64,000 bases of DNA, from positions 4,187,501 through 4,251,500 of the forward strand of contig NC_010001.1 of the NCBI RefSeq assembly GCF_000018685.1, written 5' to 3'. The position numbers and the translations under genes were made by a program. The notes under the pieces were generated by a model. It was not told the origin of the DNA. It did not search any database and saw only the letters and a program-made list of their open reading frames with translations. Numbering within the stretch: the first letter of the stretch is position 1; each line of letters starts with the position of its first letter. Below, piece by piece: positions 27,380 through 35,396 of this stretch. Source of the DNA: Lachnoclostridium phytofermentans ISDg. Lineage in GTDB: Bacteria > Bacillota > Clostridia > Lachnospirales > Lachnospiraceae.

Positions 27380-28921
27380 TCACCTTTGTTCCAATTCTTC
27401 TTCCGTGATATAGTCAAATGAGAATACAAACTCTGTTCCAACCGAAATGGTACTGAATACTTCGATTGTTCCTCCATGTTTCAAAGCAATTTGACGTGCG
27501 ATAGCAAGCCCAAGACCGGAACCTTTCGCATTTTGACGTAACTTTGATTTATAAAATTTATCAAATATGCTAGACAACTCCTCTTTTTCAATACCGGTTC
27601 CTTCATCTCGTATCGAAATACGAAGTTTTTCTCCTCTGGTAATTGAAATATATATGGTCGAATCTTCCTTTGAAAATTTAATTGCATTATCACAGATCAC
27701 TAAAAACATCTGGCGTAAACGGTCATAATCACCATACATCAATTGCACGTTATGATCATTATCAAGGCATACGCTGATATGCTTATCAGTGCCCATGGTT
27801 CTAACAGTCTTAAGGATATCCTCAAAAACTTGAGTTAAATTAACAGGCTCTTTTTCAATTACAAAATCAGGATTTTGCATCTTCGCTAGTATTAAAAGAT
27901 CTCCAACTAAACGCTCCATACTTTTGCATTCTAATAACATCTTTTCATAACATTGCTGCTTTGTGGATTCCTCCTCAATTACACCATCAACTAAGCTCTC
28001 TGTATATGCACGAACCACTGTAATTGGTGTTCTAAGCTCATGCGAAACATTTGCAAAGAAGTCCATACGCATTTGATCTAGATTCTTTCGTACGACCTCA
28101 TTCTCCATTAATTTATCCGTCAAGAAATCGATGGTTCTAGCCAAATCACCAATTTCATCTTTTCTATCTATACCCGTTTTTGATTCATATTTTTTTTCAG
28201 CTAGTAATAACGCTGTTTGACGCATTTTTGAGATTGGTCTTACAAGCTGTCTTGCAAAAAGAATTGCAACAATAAAAGATACAATTAACGAAACTATCGC
28301 ACTTAGGAAAATCATCGATTTGGTATCTCGGATAGATTCTGTTTGGCGTTCCACTTTTGTATTTAATAAGATAGCACCACATACTTCACCATTAACACCT
28401 CTTACTGGGACTCCAACAGAAATGGTATCAAACCCATAAGTCTTACTATAACTGGATCGGTAGGTATCTTCTCCTGCAAATGCTCCAAGGTAAACTTCTT
28501 GGTATTCCCTTGATACAGCTTGTAATGGCATTGTGGTAATCTCACTATTCATAGGCGCACTGGCGTTAGGATTCGATAAAACCCAGATATCCTCCGCAAT
28601 AACTCCGACTTCACGAAGTAACTCTAGATAATCCAAACTATTTTTTTCTTCGTTAATTACAAACTCATTATACCTCTTTGCAATAACCTTTGCCTGACTA
28701 AATAATTGCTGCCTTAAATTATTTTTTGTTGCTTTTTCACTTAGCTGAAGAAAAACACTTCCAAGCACGATAGCAAAAAGCAAGACCATAAGCGCATAAT
28801 TTAAGTATACTTTAAAAAATAGACGATTATATAATCTACTCTTTTTTTTTATTTTATCCTGGACATTTTCTGGTGTTTCTTCCACTTCATTACTAATTAA
28901 CTCTAATTTTTTCTCGTTCAT
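27380..28921 (-). CDS. Sensor histidine kinase (HAMP, HisKA, HATPase)
   Basis: The product is 513 aa with two membrane helices (about 38-60 and 202-226) bounding an extracytoplasmic sensor region of about 140 aa, then HAMP (about 227-280). The phosphoacceptor His lies in FFANVSHELRTPIT (about 288-301). The ATPase has N-box DNAIKFS, G1 RDEGTGI and G2 GSGLGLAIA motifs. Its ATG overlaps the stop of the upstream response regulator (ATGA), so the pair is translationally coupled. The sensor region resembles PhoR/ResE-type architecture; the signal is not known. Inferred partner: the OmpR-family regulator immediately upstream. Confidence 0.95.
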   Translation of the reverse strand: MNEKKLELISNEVEETPENVQDKIKKKSRLYNRLFFKVYLNYALMVLLFAIVLGSVFLQLSEKATKNNLRQQLFSQAKVIAKRYNEFVINEEKNSLDYLELLREVGVIAEDIWVLSNPNASAPMNSEITTMPLQAVSREYQEVYLGAFAGEDTYRSSYSKTYGFDTISVGVPVRGVNGEVCGAILLNTKVERQTESIRDTKSMIFLSAIVSLIVSFIVAILFARQLVRPISKMRQTALLLAEKKYESKTGIDRKDEIGDLARTIDFLTDKLMENEVVRKNLDQMRMDFFANVSHELRTPITVVRAYTESLVDGVIEEESTKQQCYEKMLLECKSMERLVGDLLILAKMQNPDFVIEKEPVNLTQVFEDILKTVRTMGTDKHISVCLDNDHNVQLMYGDYDRLRQMFLVICDNAIKFSKEDSTIYISITRGEKLRISIRDEGTGIEKEELSSIFDKFYKSKLRQNAKGSGLGLAIARQIALKHGGTIEVFSTISVGTEFVFSFDYITEEELEQR

Positions 28922-29619
28922 CGCACATCTTCATCAACCTCAAATTTGTATCCGACACCCCAAATTGTTTTGATGGACCAATTTGGATGCTCTAACATAT
29001 CAAGTTTAGCTCGCAAGCGCTTTATATGGGAATCTACAGTTCGGCTATCACCAAAATAATCAAAGCCCCATAGACTATCAAGCAAGTTGTCTCTTGTAAA
29101 AACCTTATTTGGATTACTGGCCAAAGTCCACATGGTTTCGATTTCTTTTTTTGTTAGAGAAATTTTAGTGCCACCGATATGTAAGGTATATTCCTCCAAA
29201 TTAATCTCTAAGTTTGCGATGGATAAAACATTCTCCGAAGTTTGTTCATTTTCCTTCTTAGTCATTCGACGTAGTATAGCTCGTATACGAGCCATAACTT
29301 CACTAGGACTAAATGGTTTTACAATATAATCATCAGCACCAATGTCTAGACCCATAATCTTTTCAAAGTCTTCCCCGCGTGCCGTAATTAGTATAACAGG
29401 TACATCGGATTTTGCTCTGATTTTTCGGCAAACCTCATAGCCATCTTCCTTAGGCATCATGACATCTAATAATACAACGGCAGGGTTGTATTGTCGAAAC
29501 ATCCGGATTGCCTCTTCTCCATCGGCAGCAATCACTGGTACCAGATCTTCTTTTTTCGCATAGGCTGCCAGTACATCTGTAATATCTGGATTATCATCTG
29601 CAATTAGAATATGTTGCAC
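28918..29619 (-). CDS. OmpR/PhoB-family response regulator
   Basis: The product is 233 aa. The receiver domain has the acidic pair Asp8/Asp9 (IADDN), phosphoacceptor Asp52 (LLDVMMP), the Thr of ITARG and Lys101 (VKPF). The C-terminal winged helix (about 135-230) ends with SHIKRLRAKLD and WGVGYKFE, typical of OmpR-type DNA binding. It is the first gene of a two-gene operon with the histidine kinase. OmpR-type regulators bind direct repeats; a candidate pair lies upstream of the divergent Ig-like gene. Confidence 0.95.
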   Translation of the reverse strand: MQHILIADDNPDITDVLAAYAKKEDLVPVIAADGEEAIRMFRQYNPAVVLLDVMMPKEDGYEVCRKIRAKSDVPVILITARGEDFEKIMGLDIGADDYIVKPFSPSEVMARIRAILRRMTKKENEQTSENVLSIANLEINLEEYTLHIGGTKISLTKKEIETMWTLASNPNKVFTRDNLLDSLWGFDYFGDSRTVDSHIKRLRAKLDMLEHPNWSIKTIWGVGYKFEVDEDVR

Positions 29620-29930
29620 TCAAGCCACCTCCATCTCTTCATCACAACTTTATCTTATGAATAATTGTATTAAATGATACAAATACTAAGGGCAAAATAA
29701 AAAATTATAGAAGAGTAACCCCTATATTGTATTTTATTACATAATAACCCAAGTATATCTACATTATATTGAATAAAGTCACATAAGACAAGACCTTTTT
29801 CGAAATAAAATCTTAATATTTTAGCACAGATTCTTAAGATTTTTTAACGTTTTGCCATTATTCTGACAAAATATACGTTTATACTGAACTTGGATGTGAC
29901 ACAAAGAAAAATAGTAAGGAGGACTATATT
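29620..29930. other. Divergent region with TCTTAA direct repeats
   Basis: No gene is seen. TCTTAATATTTT (29811-29822) and TCTTAAGATTTTTT (29832-29845) are direct repeats 21 bp apart, two helical turns. The same bases also form an inverted pair AAATCTTAA/TTAAGATTT. The spacing is that of OmpR/PhoP-type sites, and the site lies about 100 bp before the Ig-like gene and in front of the divergent regulator gene. Confidence 0.5.
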
Positions 29931-30656
29931 ATGACCTATAGCAAAATTAAAAAGTGCATATTTGTCCTTAGTTTCCTGCTTATCTTTGTATTGTTTTTGC
30001 CTTTTACCAGCAAGGGTACTAAAGTTTATGCAAAAGCTACTGTAGAAGAAGCTTCTTCAGCCTCTAAAGATACCCAAAACGAAATTAAATTAAATGTAAA
30101 AAGCAAAGATTTAGTGAAAGGTAAAACTTATTCACTAAAAGTATACAATGTTACAGCAACTCAAACTGTTACTTATAAATCTAGTGATACCAATTTAGTC
30201 TCTGTAGATGATAAGGGTGAGGTTACTGGCGTTGAAATCGGAACCGCAACTGTAACCGTTACTGTAAAAGAAGGCAATAAGACAATTGGAACCTTACAAT
30301 GTGATATCAATGTTGGTGTACCCGCAATTAGTATTCGTTTTACTAAAACAGAGCTTAAGATGGTTCTTGGCCAGAAAACTACATTGAAGTATATCATTGT
30401 ACCGTATAATACAGTAGAAACTGCAAAATTCTCCTCCACTGATTCCTCCATCGTTTCCATTAGTTCCGGTGGCAGAGCAACTGCGAAAAGTGTTGGAGTT
30501 GCTACAGTTTATGCAATTCTTGATAATAATACAATAACAAAGTGTACCATTACAGTAGTGGAAAAAGATGACACAATTCAATTAGAGGATGGGGATGAAT
30601 TCGAACCAACGATAACCCCAGCAGCGAAATCAACTTCTAATACGTCATCTAAATAA
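29931..30656 (+). CDS. Secreted protein with two bacterial Ig-like (Big_2) domains
   Basis: The product is 241 aa. An N-terminal signal peptide (KKCIFVLSFLLIFVLFLPF, then a probable cut near residue 35, KVYAKA) is followed by two Ig-like modules. Module one carries TYKSSDTNLVSVDDKGEVTG and module two AKFSSTDSSIVSISSGGRATA; both show the YxSSDxxIVSVdxxGxvTg pattern of Big_2. A short Glu/Asp- and Ser/Thr-rich tail ends the protein. No sortase motif or catalytic domain is seen, so a cell-surface role is likely. The ATG follows AAGGAGG. It lies divergent from the two-component pair, which may regulate it. Confidence 0.88.
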   Translation: MTYSKIKKCIFVLSFLLIFVLFLPFTSKGTKVYAKATVEEASSASKDTQNEIKLNVKSKDLVKGKTYSLKVYNVTATQTVTYKSSDTNLVSVDDKGEVTGVEIGTATVTVTVKEGNKTIGTLQCDINVGVPAISIRFTKTELKMVLGQKTTLKYIIVPYNTVETAKFSSTDSSIVSISSGGRATAKSVGVATVYAILDNNTITKCTITVVEKDDTIQLEDGDEFEPTITPAAKSTSNTSSK

Positions 30657-30668
30657 AAAATAACATGG

Positions 30669-30699
30669 ATAGACCATCAATTCGATGGTCTATTTTTTC
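30669..30699 (+). terminator. Terminator of the Ig-like protein gene
   Basis: ATAGACCATC and GATGGTCTAT pair around AATTC, followed by TTTTTT. Confidence 0.92.
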
Positions 30700-30910
30700 T
30701 ATAATTTAACCTAACAAGCAAGTCCGTCCCTACTTTTAAGCGAGGCGTAAAGCGAGAAGTAGACCTACTTGTTTTCAGTGGGATTATAAACTGCACTGAA
30801 ATAACAACTTAGTTCTTAATTGATCCGAGTAAGTAGTAGCTATAACGAGTATCTTTTAACTAATTTTGATAATACTATCAGAAAGAACTTTTAAAATTTC
30901 GGAGGTCATT

Positions 30911-32320
30911 ATGATATTTTCCTCAAGTATATTTCTTCTAGTATTTCTACCATTTGTATTAATTATATACTATACCCTCTATTCGCGGCGATTGATTCAA
31001 AATATATTCTTATTTTTAGCCAGTCTTCTTTTCTATGCATGGGGAGAGCCTTGGTTTGTGCTAATTATGCTTCTCTCAATCCTAGTTAATTATGTAATCG
31101 GTCTTAATATTGATTTACATCGAAATAATAAGATGATTAGCAAAATCTTGATTATAATCACACTACTATACAACCTTAGTATTATTTTTATTTATAAATA
31201 CCTAGCTTTTACTGTGACTAATATCAACGTGCTTTTCTCTTTAAAGTTTCCGATTCCAAATATCACACTTCCAATCGGAATTTCATTCTTTACATTTCAA
31301 GCTATCTCCTATGTCATTGATGTTTATCGAGGACAAGGAATAGTTCAAAAGAATCCTTTAAATGTCGGTCTGTATATAGCCTTATTCCCACAATTAATTG
31401 CTGGCCCTATCGTTCGCTACGAAACAATTGCAGATCAAATCGATCATAGAAGAGAAAACATCACGGACTTTTCCGATGGCTGTGTCCGCTTTATTATTGG
31501 CCTTTCAAAAAAAGTACTATTATCCAACAACTTTGCTATTGTAGCTGATAAGGCATTTACTCTACCAAATGATGAACTATCTACAGCATTTGCATGGCTC
31601 GGTGCAATTTCGTACTCATTTCAAATTCTTTTTGATTTTTCCGGATATTCCGATATGGCAATTGGCCTTGGAAAAATGTTTGGCTTTCATTTTGATGAAA
31701 ACTTTAATTATCCTTATATTTCTGCCTCTATCTCGGAATTTTGGAGAAGATGGCATATCTCTTTGGGAAGTTGGTTTCGTGACTATGTATACTTCCCTTT
31801 AGGTGGTAGTAGGGTAGACACCAAACTTAAGCTAGTCCGTAATCTATTTATCGTTTGGATATTAACCGGAGTATGGCATGGTGCAAATTGGACCTTTATA
31901 GCATGGGGATTTTTATATTTTGTTTTAATCACGGTGGAAAAGTTAGCTCGTTTTGAAAGAACCTCTGGTCTACGTATCGTAAGGCATATATACACCCTAT
32001 TCTTTGTATGCATTGGTTGGGTCTTATTCCGCGCTATTGATTTACCGGAAGCTTTCTCTTATCTTGGTAAAATGTTTGGTGTTGGAGGTATTTACACTGA
32101 TTCCTTAGCAAGATTTTATTTTTTAGATAATGTTATCTTTATTATATTTGCTATTATCTGTTCTACACCACTATTAACCTCTTTAAAGAAACGTATCAAT
32201 TATTATGAGTTAACAATAAGTAATGTCCTTACCCCTGTGTTTTATATCTTGCTTTTATTAGTATCGATTACTTATATCGTGAAAGGAGCATACAATCCTT
32301 TTATTTACTTTAATTTTTAA
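30911..32320 (+). CDS. MBOAT family O-acyltransferase (AlgI/DltB-like)
   Basis: The product is 469 aa from the ATG at 30911, which directly follows CGGAGG; the frame is open to 30866 without a ribosome site. It is very hydrophobic, with about 10-12 predicted membrane helices starting IFSSSIFLLVFLPFVLIIYY. The AlgI/DltB core is present: SFFTFQAISYVIDVYRG, PQLIAGPIVRY, SEFWRRWHISLGSWFRDYVYFPLGG and the catalytic-histidine block TGVWHGANWTF (about 315-325). The family moves acetyl groups across the membrane to extracellular polysaccharide. The next gene encodes a DHHW protein, the usual partner. Confidence 0.92.
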   Translation: MIFSSSIFLLVFLPFVLIIYYTLYSRRLIQNIFLFLASLLFYAWGEPWFVLIMLLSILVNYVIGLNIDLHRNNKMISKILIIITLLYNLSIIFIYKYLAFTVTNINVLFSLKFPIPNITLPIGISFFTFQAISYVIDVYRGQGIVQKNPLNVGLYIALFPQLIAGPIVRYETIADQIDHRRENITDFSDGCVRFIIGLSKKVLLSNNFAIVADKAFTLPNDELSTAFAWLGAISYSFQILFDFSGYSDMAIGLGKMFGFHFDENFNYPYISASISEFWRRWHISLGSWFRDYVYFPLGGSRVDTKLKLVRNLFIVWILTGVWHGANWTFIAWGFLYFVLITVEKLARFERTSGLRIVRHIYTLFFVCIGWVLFRAIDLPEAFSYLGKMFGVGGIYTDSLARFYFLDNVIFIIFAIICSTPLLTSLKKRINYYELTISNVLTPVFYILLLLVSITYIVKGAYNPFIYFNF

Positions 32321-32370
32321 AATATATGCGATTTTTGAAATGCACTGAAATATTTACAGGAGTGAAGTTC

Positions 32371-32399
32371 GCAACTTTGTACTTGCAGCCCAAAGTTGC
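32371..32399. repeat. Inverted repeat between the MBOAT and DHHW genes
   Basis: GCAACTTTG (32371-32379) and CAAAGTTGC (32391-32399) are perfect 9-bp arms. It may be an attenuating or mRNA-stabilising hairpin inside the operon. Confidence 0.55.
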
Positions 32400-32424
32400 A
32401 GGCTAAGAAAGGCATGGTATTAAT

Positions 32425-33750
32425 ATGGATAAAGAAAAACACTCTTTGCATATTGGAAATCTAATAACTGCGATATTGTTTATTCTATTTATTATGGCTT
32501 ATTTTATTTGTTTATGGGTTAATTCTCCTAATATAATACGAGATATTAAGAAGTCCATAAATAAAACTTTGTCCGTAAATGTGAATCAAGATCTTGATGA
32601 GGAAGATATTCTTGATGAGAATATCGAGCAAAAACCAGTCTCTTCCACCACATCAATTTCTGCTAAGCTAGGAACCGTTTTTTCCAAGACAGAATCGGTA
32701 ATCAACGAATCTATTCCCGGTAGGTTATCCTTAATCGATTGGAATGGATTGGCACAAAGAATTTTGCAAAAAAGAATGATACCAGAATCAAATGATAATA
32801 ATACGGTATATAAAATGGATAATGGTCAATTGACATATACTTATCCAGACATTGGAGTTCGAATTGCTCATAAAAATTTTACTGTACTAGATAAGTACCT
32901 AAAATCCGTCGGTACAAAGCTGTTATATGTGCAAGCACCATATAAGGTAAACCGAGATAATAATCAGCTACCTTATGGGTTAAAGGATTACCCGAATAAG
33001 AACGCAGATAAATTACTGGAGGGTCTTAATAAACTTAAGATTGATTATATCGATTTTAGAGAGGTATTTGCCAACAACTTTTTAGATTATCCTAGTCTCT
33101 TTTTTAATACAGACCATCACTGGACAACAGAAGCTGCATTTTTTGCTTACCAGTATATGCTAGATTATATGGAAAAAAATTATGAATTTCAATATAACAA
33201 ACAAACCTATAATGGAGCGAATTATAATCAGGTTACCTTAAAGCAATCCTTTATAGGCTCCTTAGCAAATCGAGTAGGTAAAAGGTATGCAGGTATTGAT
33301 GATTTTACTTTTATTTATCCAAACTTTAAAACGAAACTTACCTATATGAAATTTGATGCAAATGGTTCCCTCTATCTGGTTCGAAATGGTACCTTTGAAG
33401 AGTCCGTATTCTACCCTGAACGAATGGATGACCCTAATACGCCACTTGCTTATCGAGACAACTGCTACCTTGGTGGTAATCCTGATTTAGGCCGAATCAT
33501 TAATCATAAAGTTCAAAAAGGTAAAATTTTATTTGTTCAAGATTCTTACGGCAAACCGATTGCCTCTTTTATGGCTTTAAACTTTCATGAAGTCGACATT
33601 ATTGATTTACGTTATTTTACCGAGAGTTATTTAATGGATTTTATTAAGAAGGAAACCACACCTTATGATTATGTCGTAATTTTATATAATCCTTCTGCAT
33701 TAAAGCGTTCCACTTATTATAGACAATTTCGATTTTATAATTATGAATAG
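32425..33750 (+). CDS. DHHW-family (AlgJ/AlgX-like) membrane protein
   Basis: The product is 441 aa. One N-terminal membrane helix (about 11-32) leads into an extracytoplasmic SGNH-hydrolase-like domain. The signature TDHHWTTEAAFFAY (about 231-244) is the DHHW motif; LFVQDSYGKPIASF (about 370-383) carries the Ser block. Such proteins act with an MBOAT transporter to O-acetylate exopolysaccharide or wall glycans. The MBOAT gene is immediately upstream on the same strand (104 bp gap), so they form an operon. The polysaccharide target is unknown. Confidence 0.85.
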   Translation: MDKEKHSLHIGNLITAILFILFIMAYFICLWVNSPNIIRDIKKSINKTLSVNVNQDLDEEDILDENIEQKPVSSTTSISAKLGTVFSKTESVINESIPGRLSLIDWNGLAQRILQKRMIPESNDNNTVYKMDNGQLTYTYPDIGVRIAHKNFTVLDKYLKSVGTKLLYVQAPYKVNRDNNQLPYGLKDYPNKNADKLLEGLNKLKIDYIDFREVFANNFLDYPSLFFNTDHHWTTEAAFFAYQYMLDYMEKNYEFQYNKQTYNGANYNQVTLKQSFIGSLANRVGKRYAGIDDFTFIYPNFKTKLTYMKFDANGSLYLVRNGTFEESVFYPERMDDPNTPLAYRDNCYLGGNPDLGRIINHKVQKGKILFVQDSYGKPIASFMALNFHEVDIIDLRYFTESYLMDFIKKETTPYDYVVILYNPSALKRSTYYRQFRFYNYE

Positions 33751-33876
33751 CTATGTTAAAGAGCTACAAGAAAAATAAATTAATAATTAATGATTTCTCA
33801 ACATTGTAATTGTTTAACAATAATTATAAAGAAAATTTTAACCTTAACTGTGGAAAATAATAGTATGCTAAATATA

Positions 33877-33896
33877 AAATAAGGAACTGCCCGTTT
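33877..33896. other. Left half of a terminator split by the insertion sequence
   Basis: GGAACTGC (33883-33890) and GTTT (33893-33896) match, in inverted order, AAAC (35346-35349) and GCAGTTCC (35352-35359) on the other side of the IS. Removing the IS and one 8-bp duplicate restores one hairpin followed by TTTATTTTT, a bidirectional terminator between the convergent DHHW and nucleotidase genes. Confidence 0.8.
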
Positions 33897-33901
33897 CGTT
33901 A

Positions 33902-33909
33902 TTCTAAAC
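33902..33909. repeat. 8-bp target-site duplication, left copy
   Basis: TTCTAAAC is identical to 35342-35349 on the other side of the IS. Eight bp is the size produced by ISL3-family elements. Confidence 0.92.
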
Positions 33910-33924
33910 GGCTCTATAATAAAT

Positions 33925-33965
33925 GTTGGGGTATGTGAAATTAATTCGCTACTCCAACGTTTTTT
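33925..33965 (+). terminator. Terminator at the IS left end
   Basis: GTTGGGGTA pairs with TACTCCAAC (33950-33958), followed by GTTTTTT. It would stop host transcripts before they enter the transposase gene. Confidence 0.65.
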
Positions 33966-33982
33966 ATTTTATAATAATAAAA

Positions 33983-34023
33983 AACCTCCCAGTGCCAGTC
34001 TCGAAACAAATCACCAGGAGGTT
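33983..34023 (+). promoter_or_regulatory. Inverted repeat sequestering the transposase ribosome site
   Basis: AACCTCC (33983-33989) is complementary to GGAGGTT (34017-34023), which is the ribosome binding site 6 nt before the transposase ATG. Read-through transcripts could hide the site, while transcripts starting inside the repeat would not. Confidence 0.6.
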
Positions 34024-34029
34024 GCATAA

Positions 34030-35205
34030 ATGCATAATTATTGTATCAATAAACTACTAAATTTAAAAGAGGTAAAAGTAAAAAATATAATTCATGGGGA
34101 TTCCTATGTAAAAATCTTTATTGAAACAAAGGCTAGCGTACAAACTTGTCCTTGCTGTGGTCGCCATACCAAGCAAATTCATGATTACCGTTGGCAATCC
34201 ATCAAGGACTTGCCCTTTCAACTAAAGCATTGTTACCTAGTTTTAAAAAAGCGACGTTATCGATGTTCTTGTGGAAAAAGATTTAGTGAAAAGTATTCTT
34301 TCCTTGCTCGTTATCAGCAAAGATCTACTCGCTTAACTCAATACATAGTAAATGAATTAAGAGATACTACTTCACTAAAATCTGTTGCTAATAAAGCCAA
34401 TGTTTCATCCGCTACTATTGTAAGGATTCTAGACACAATCCATTATACTTGCCCTTCTTTAAAAGACGCGATATCCATTGATGAATATAAAGGCAATGCT
34501 GAGACTGGAAAGTATCAATGTATCATCGTTAATCCAAAGCAGCGCTCCATTATGGATATCCTTCCTGACCGCACACAACCTCACTTATCTGCCTATTTTC
34601 GGAATATAAACCGTAGCGAGCGATATCGTGTAAAATATTTTGTGTGTGATATGTGGCAGCCATATGTGGATTTAGCCCATAGCTATTTCCCCAATGCACA
34701 AGTAATTATTGATAAATATCATTTTATTCGTCAAGTCACCTGGGCAATTGAAAATGTAAGAAAGCGACTTCAAAAAACAATGCCTACTTCTTTAAGAAAA
34801 TACTATAAACGAAGCCATAAACTGATTTTAACACGCTATCATAAACTAGAAGACGAATACAAAAAAGCATGTGACTTGATGCTTTATTACAATGATGACT
34901 TACGAAAAGCGCATATGTTGAAAGAATGGTTTTATAATATTTGTCAAAGTACTAAGTTCTCCTTTCAGAGAACACAGTTTTACGAATGGATTCGCAATGC
35001 AGAAAGTTCTGGTATAGCAGAGTTTGAAAAATGTGCTGCCACATACCGTCACTGGGGAAAAGAAATATTAAATTCTTTTAAATATGGAATTACAAACGGA
35101 CCAACAGAAGGTTTTAATAATAAGATAAAAGTTCTTAAACGTATTTCCTATGGTATTCGAAACTTTGAACGTTTCCGTACTCGTATTTTACACTCTTGTA
35201 ACTAA
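34030..35205 (+). CDS. ISL3-family transposase
   Basis: The product is 391 aa and intact. An N-terminal zinc finger (CPCCGRHTKQIHDYR, about 37-51, and CSCGKRF, about 77-83) and a helix-turn-helix (SVANKANVSSATIVRIL) precede the DDE catalytic domain. Catalytic residues are visible as ISIDEYKG (first Asp), VCDMWQPY (second Asp) and the Glu of TNGPTEGFNNKIK near the C-terminus. The ATG follows CCAGGAGGTTGCATAA. It fills almost the whole element, with short non-coding ends, as usual in ISL3. Confidence 0.97.
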   Translation: MHNYCINKLLNLKEVKVKNIIHGDSYVKIFIETKASVQTCPCCGRHTKQIHDYRWQSIKDLPFQLKHCYLVLKKRRYRCSCGKRFSEKYSFLARYQQRSTRLTQYIVNELRDTTSLKSVANKANVSSATIVRILDTIHYTCPSLKDAISIDEYKGNAETGKYQCIIVNPKQRSIMDILPDRTQPHLSAYFRNINRSERYRVKYFVCDMWQPYVDLAHSYFPNAQVIIDKYHFIRQVTWAIENVRKRLQKTMPTSLRKYYKRSHKLILTRYHKLEDEYKKACDLMLYYNDDLRKAHMLKEWFYNICQSTKFSFQRTQFYEWIRNAESSGIAEFEKCAATYRHWGKEILNSFKYGITNGPTEGFNNKIKVLKRISYGIRNFERFRTRILHSCN

Positions 35206-35341
35206 ATAACAATAGACTGGCACGAGGTTTATTTCGTATGCCCAAAAATATATGTTATAGGCCCCAAATATAAAAATAGCTCTACATCCAGTAATGGAGC
35301 ATGATTGATAACAATTATACCCCAAGACTTGACATAGAGCC

Positions 35342-35349
35342 TTCTAAAC
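35342..35349. repeat. 8-bp target-site duplication, right copy
   Basis: TTCTAAAC; see the left copy at 33902-33909. Confidence 0.92.
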
Positions 35350-35396
35350 AAGCAGTTCCTTTATTTTTATCAATTTATTAGCAGTCATGCTATATT

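Larger units (their letters stand above)
33910..35341 (+). mobile_element. Complete ISL3-family insertion sequence, 1432 bp
   Basis: The terminal inverted repeats begin GGCTCTAT on the left (33910) and end ATAGAGCC on the right (35341). They share TTGGGGTAT further in, about 20 matches over 25 bp. The GGCTCT start and the GGGG block are typical of ISL3 ends. The element is flanked by the 8-bp duplication TTCTAAAC and carries one intact transposase gene. Clean ends, identical duplications and an open gene suggest a recent insertion. The target was the loop of a transcription terminator. Confidence 0.95.
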
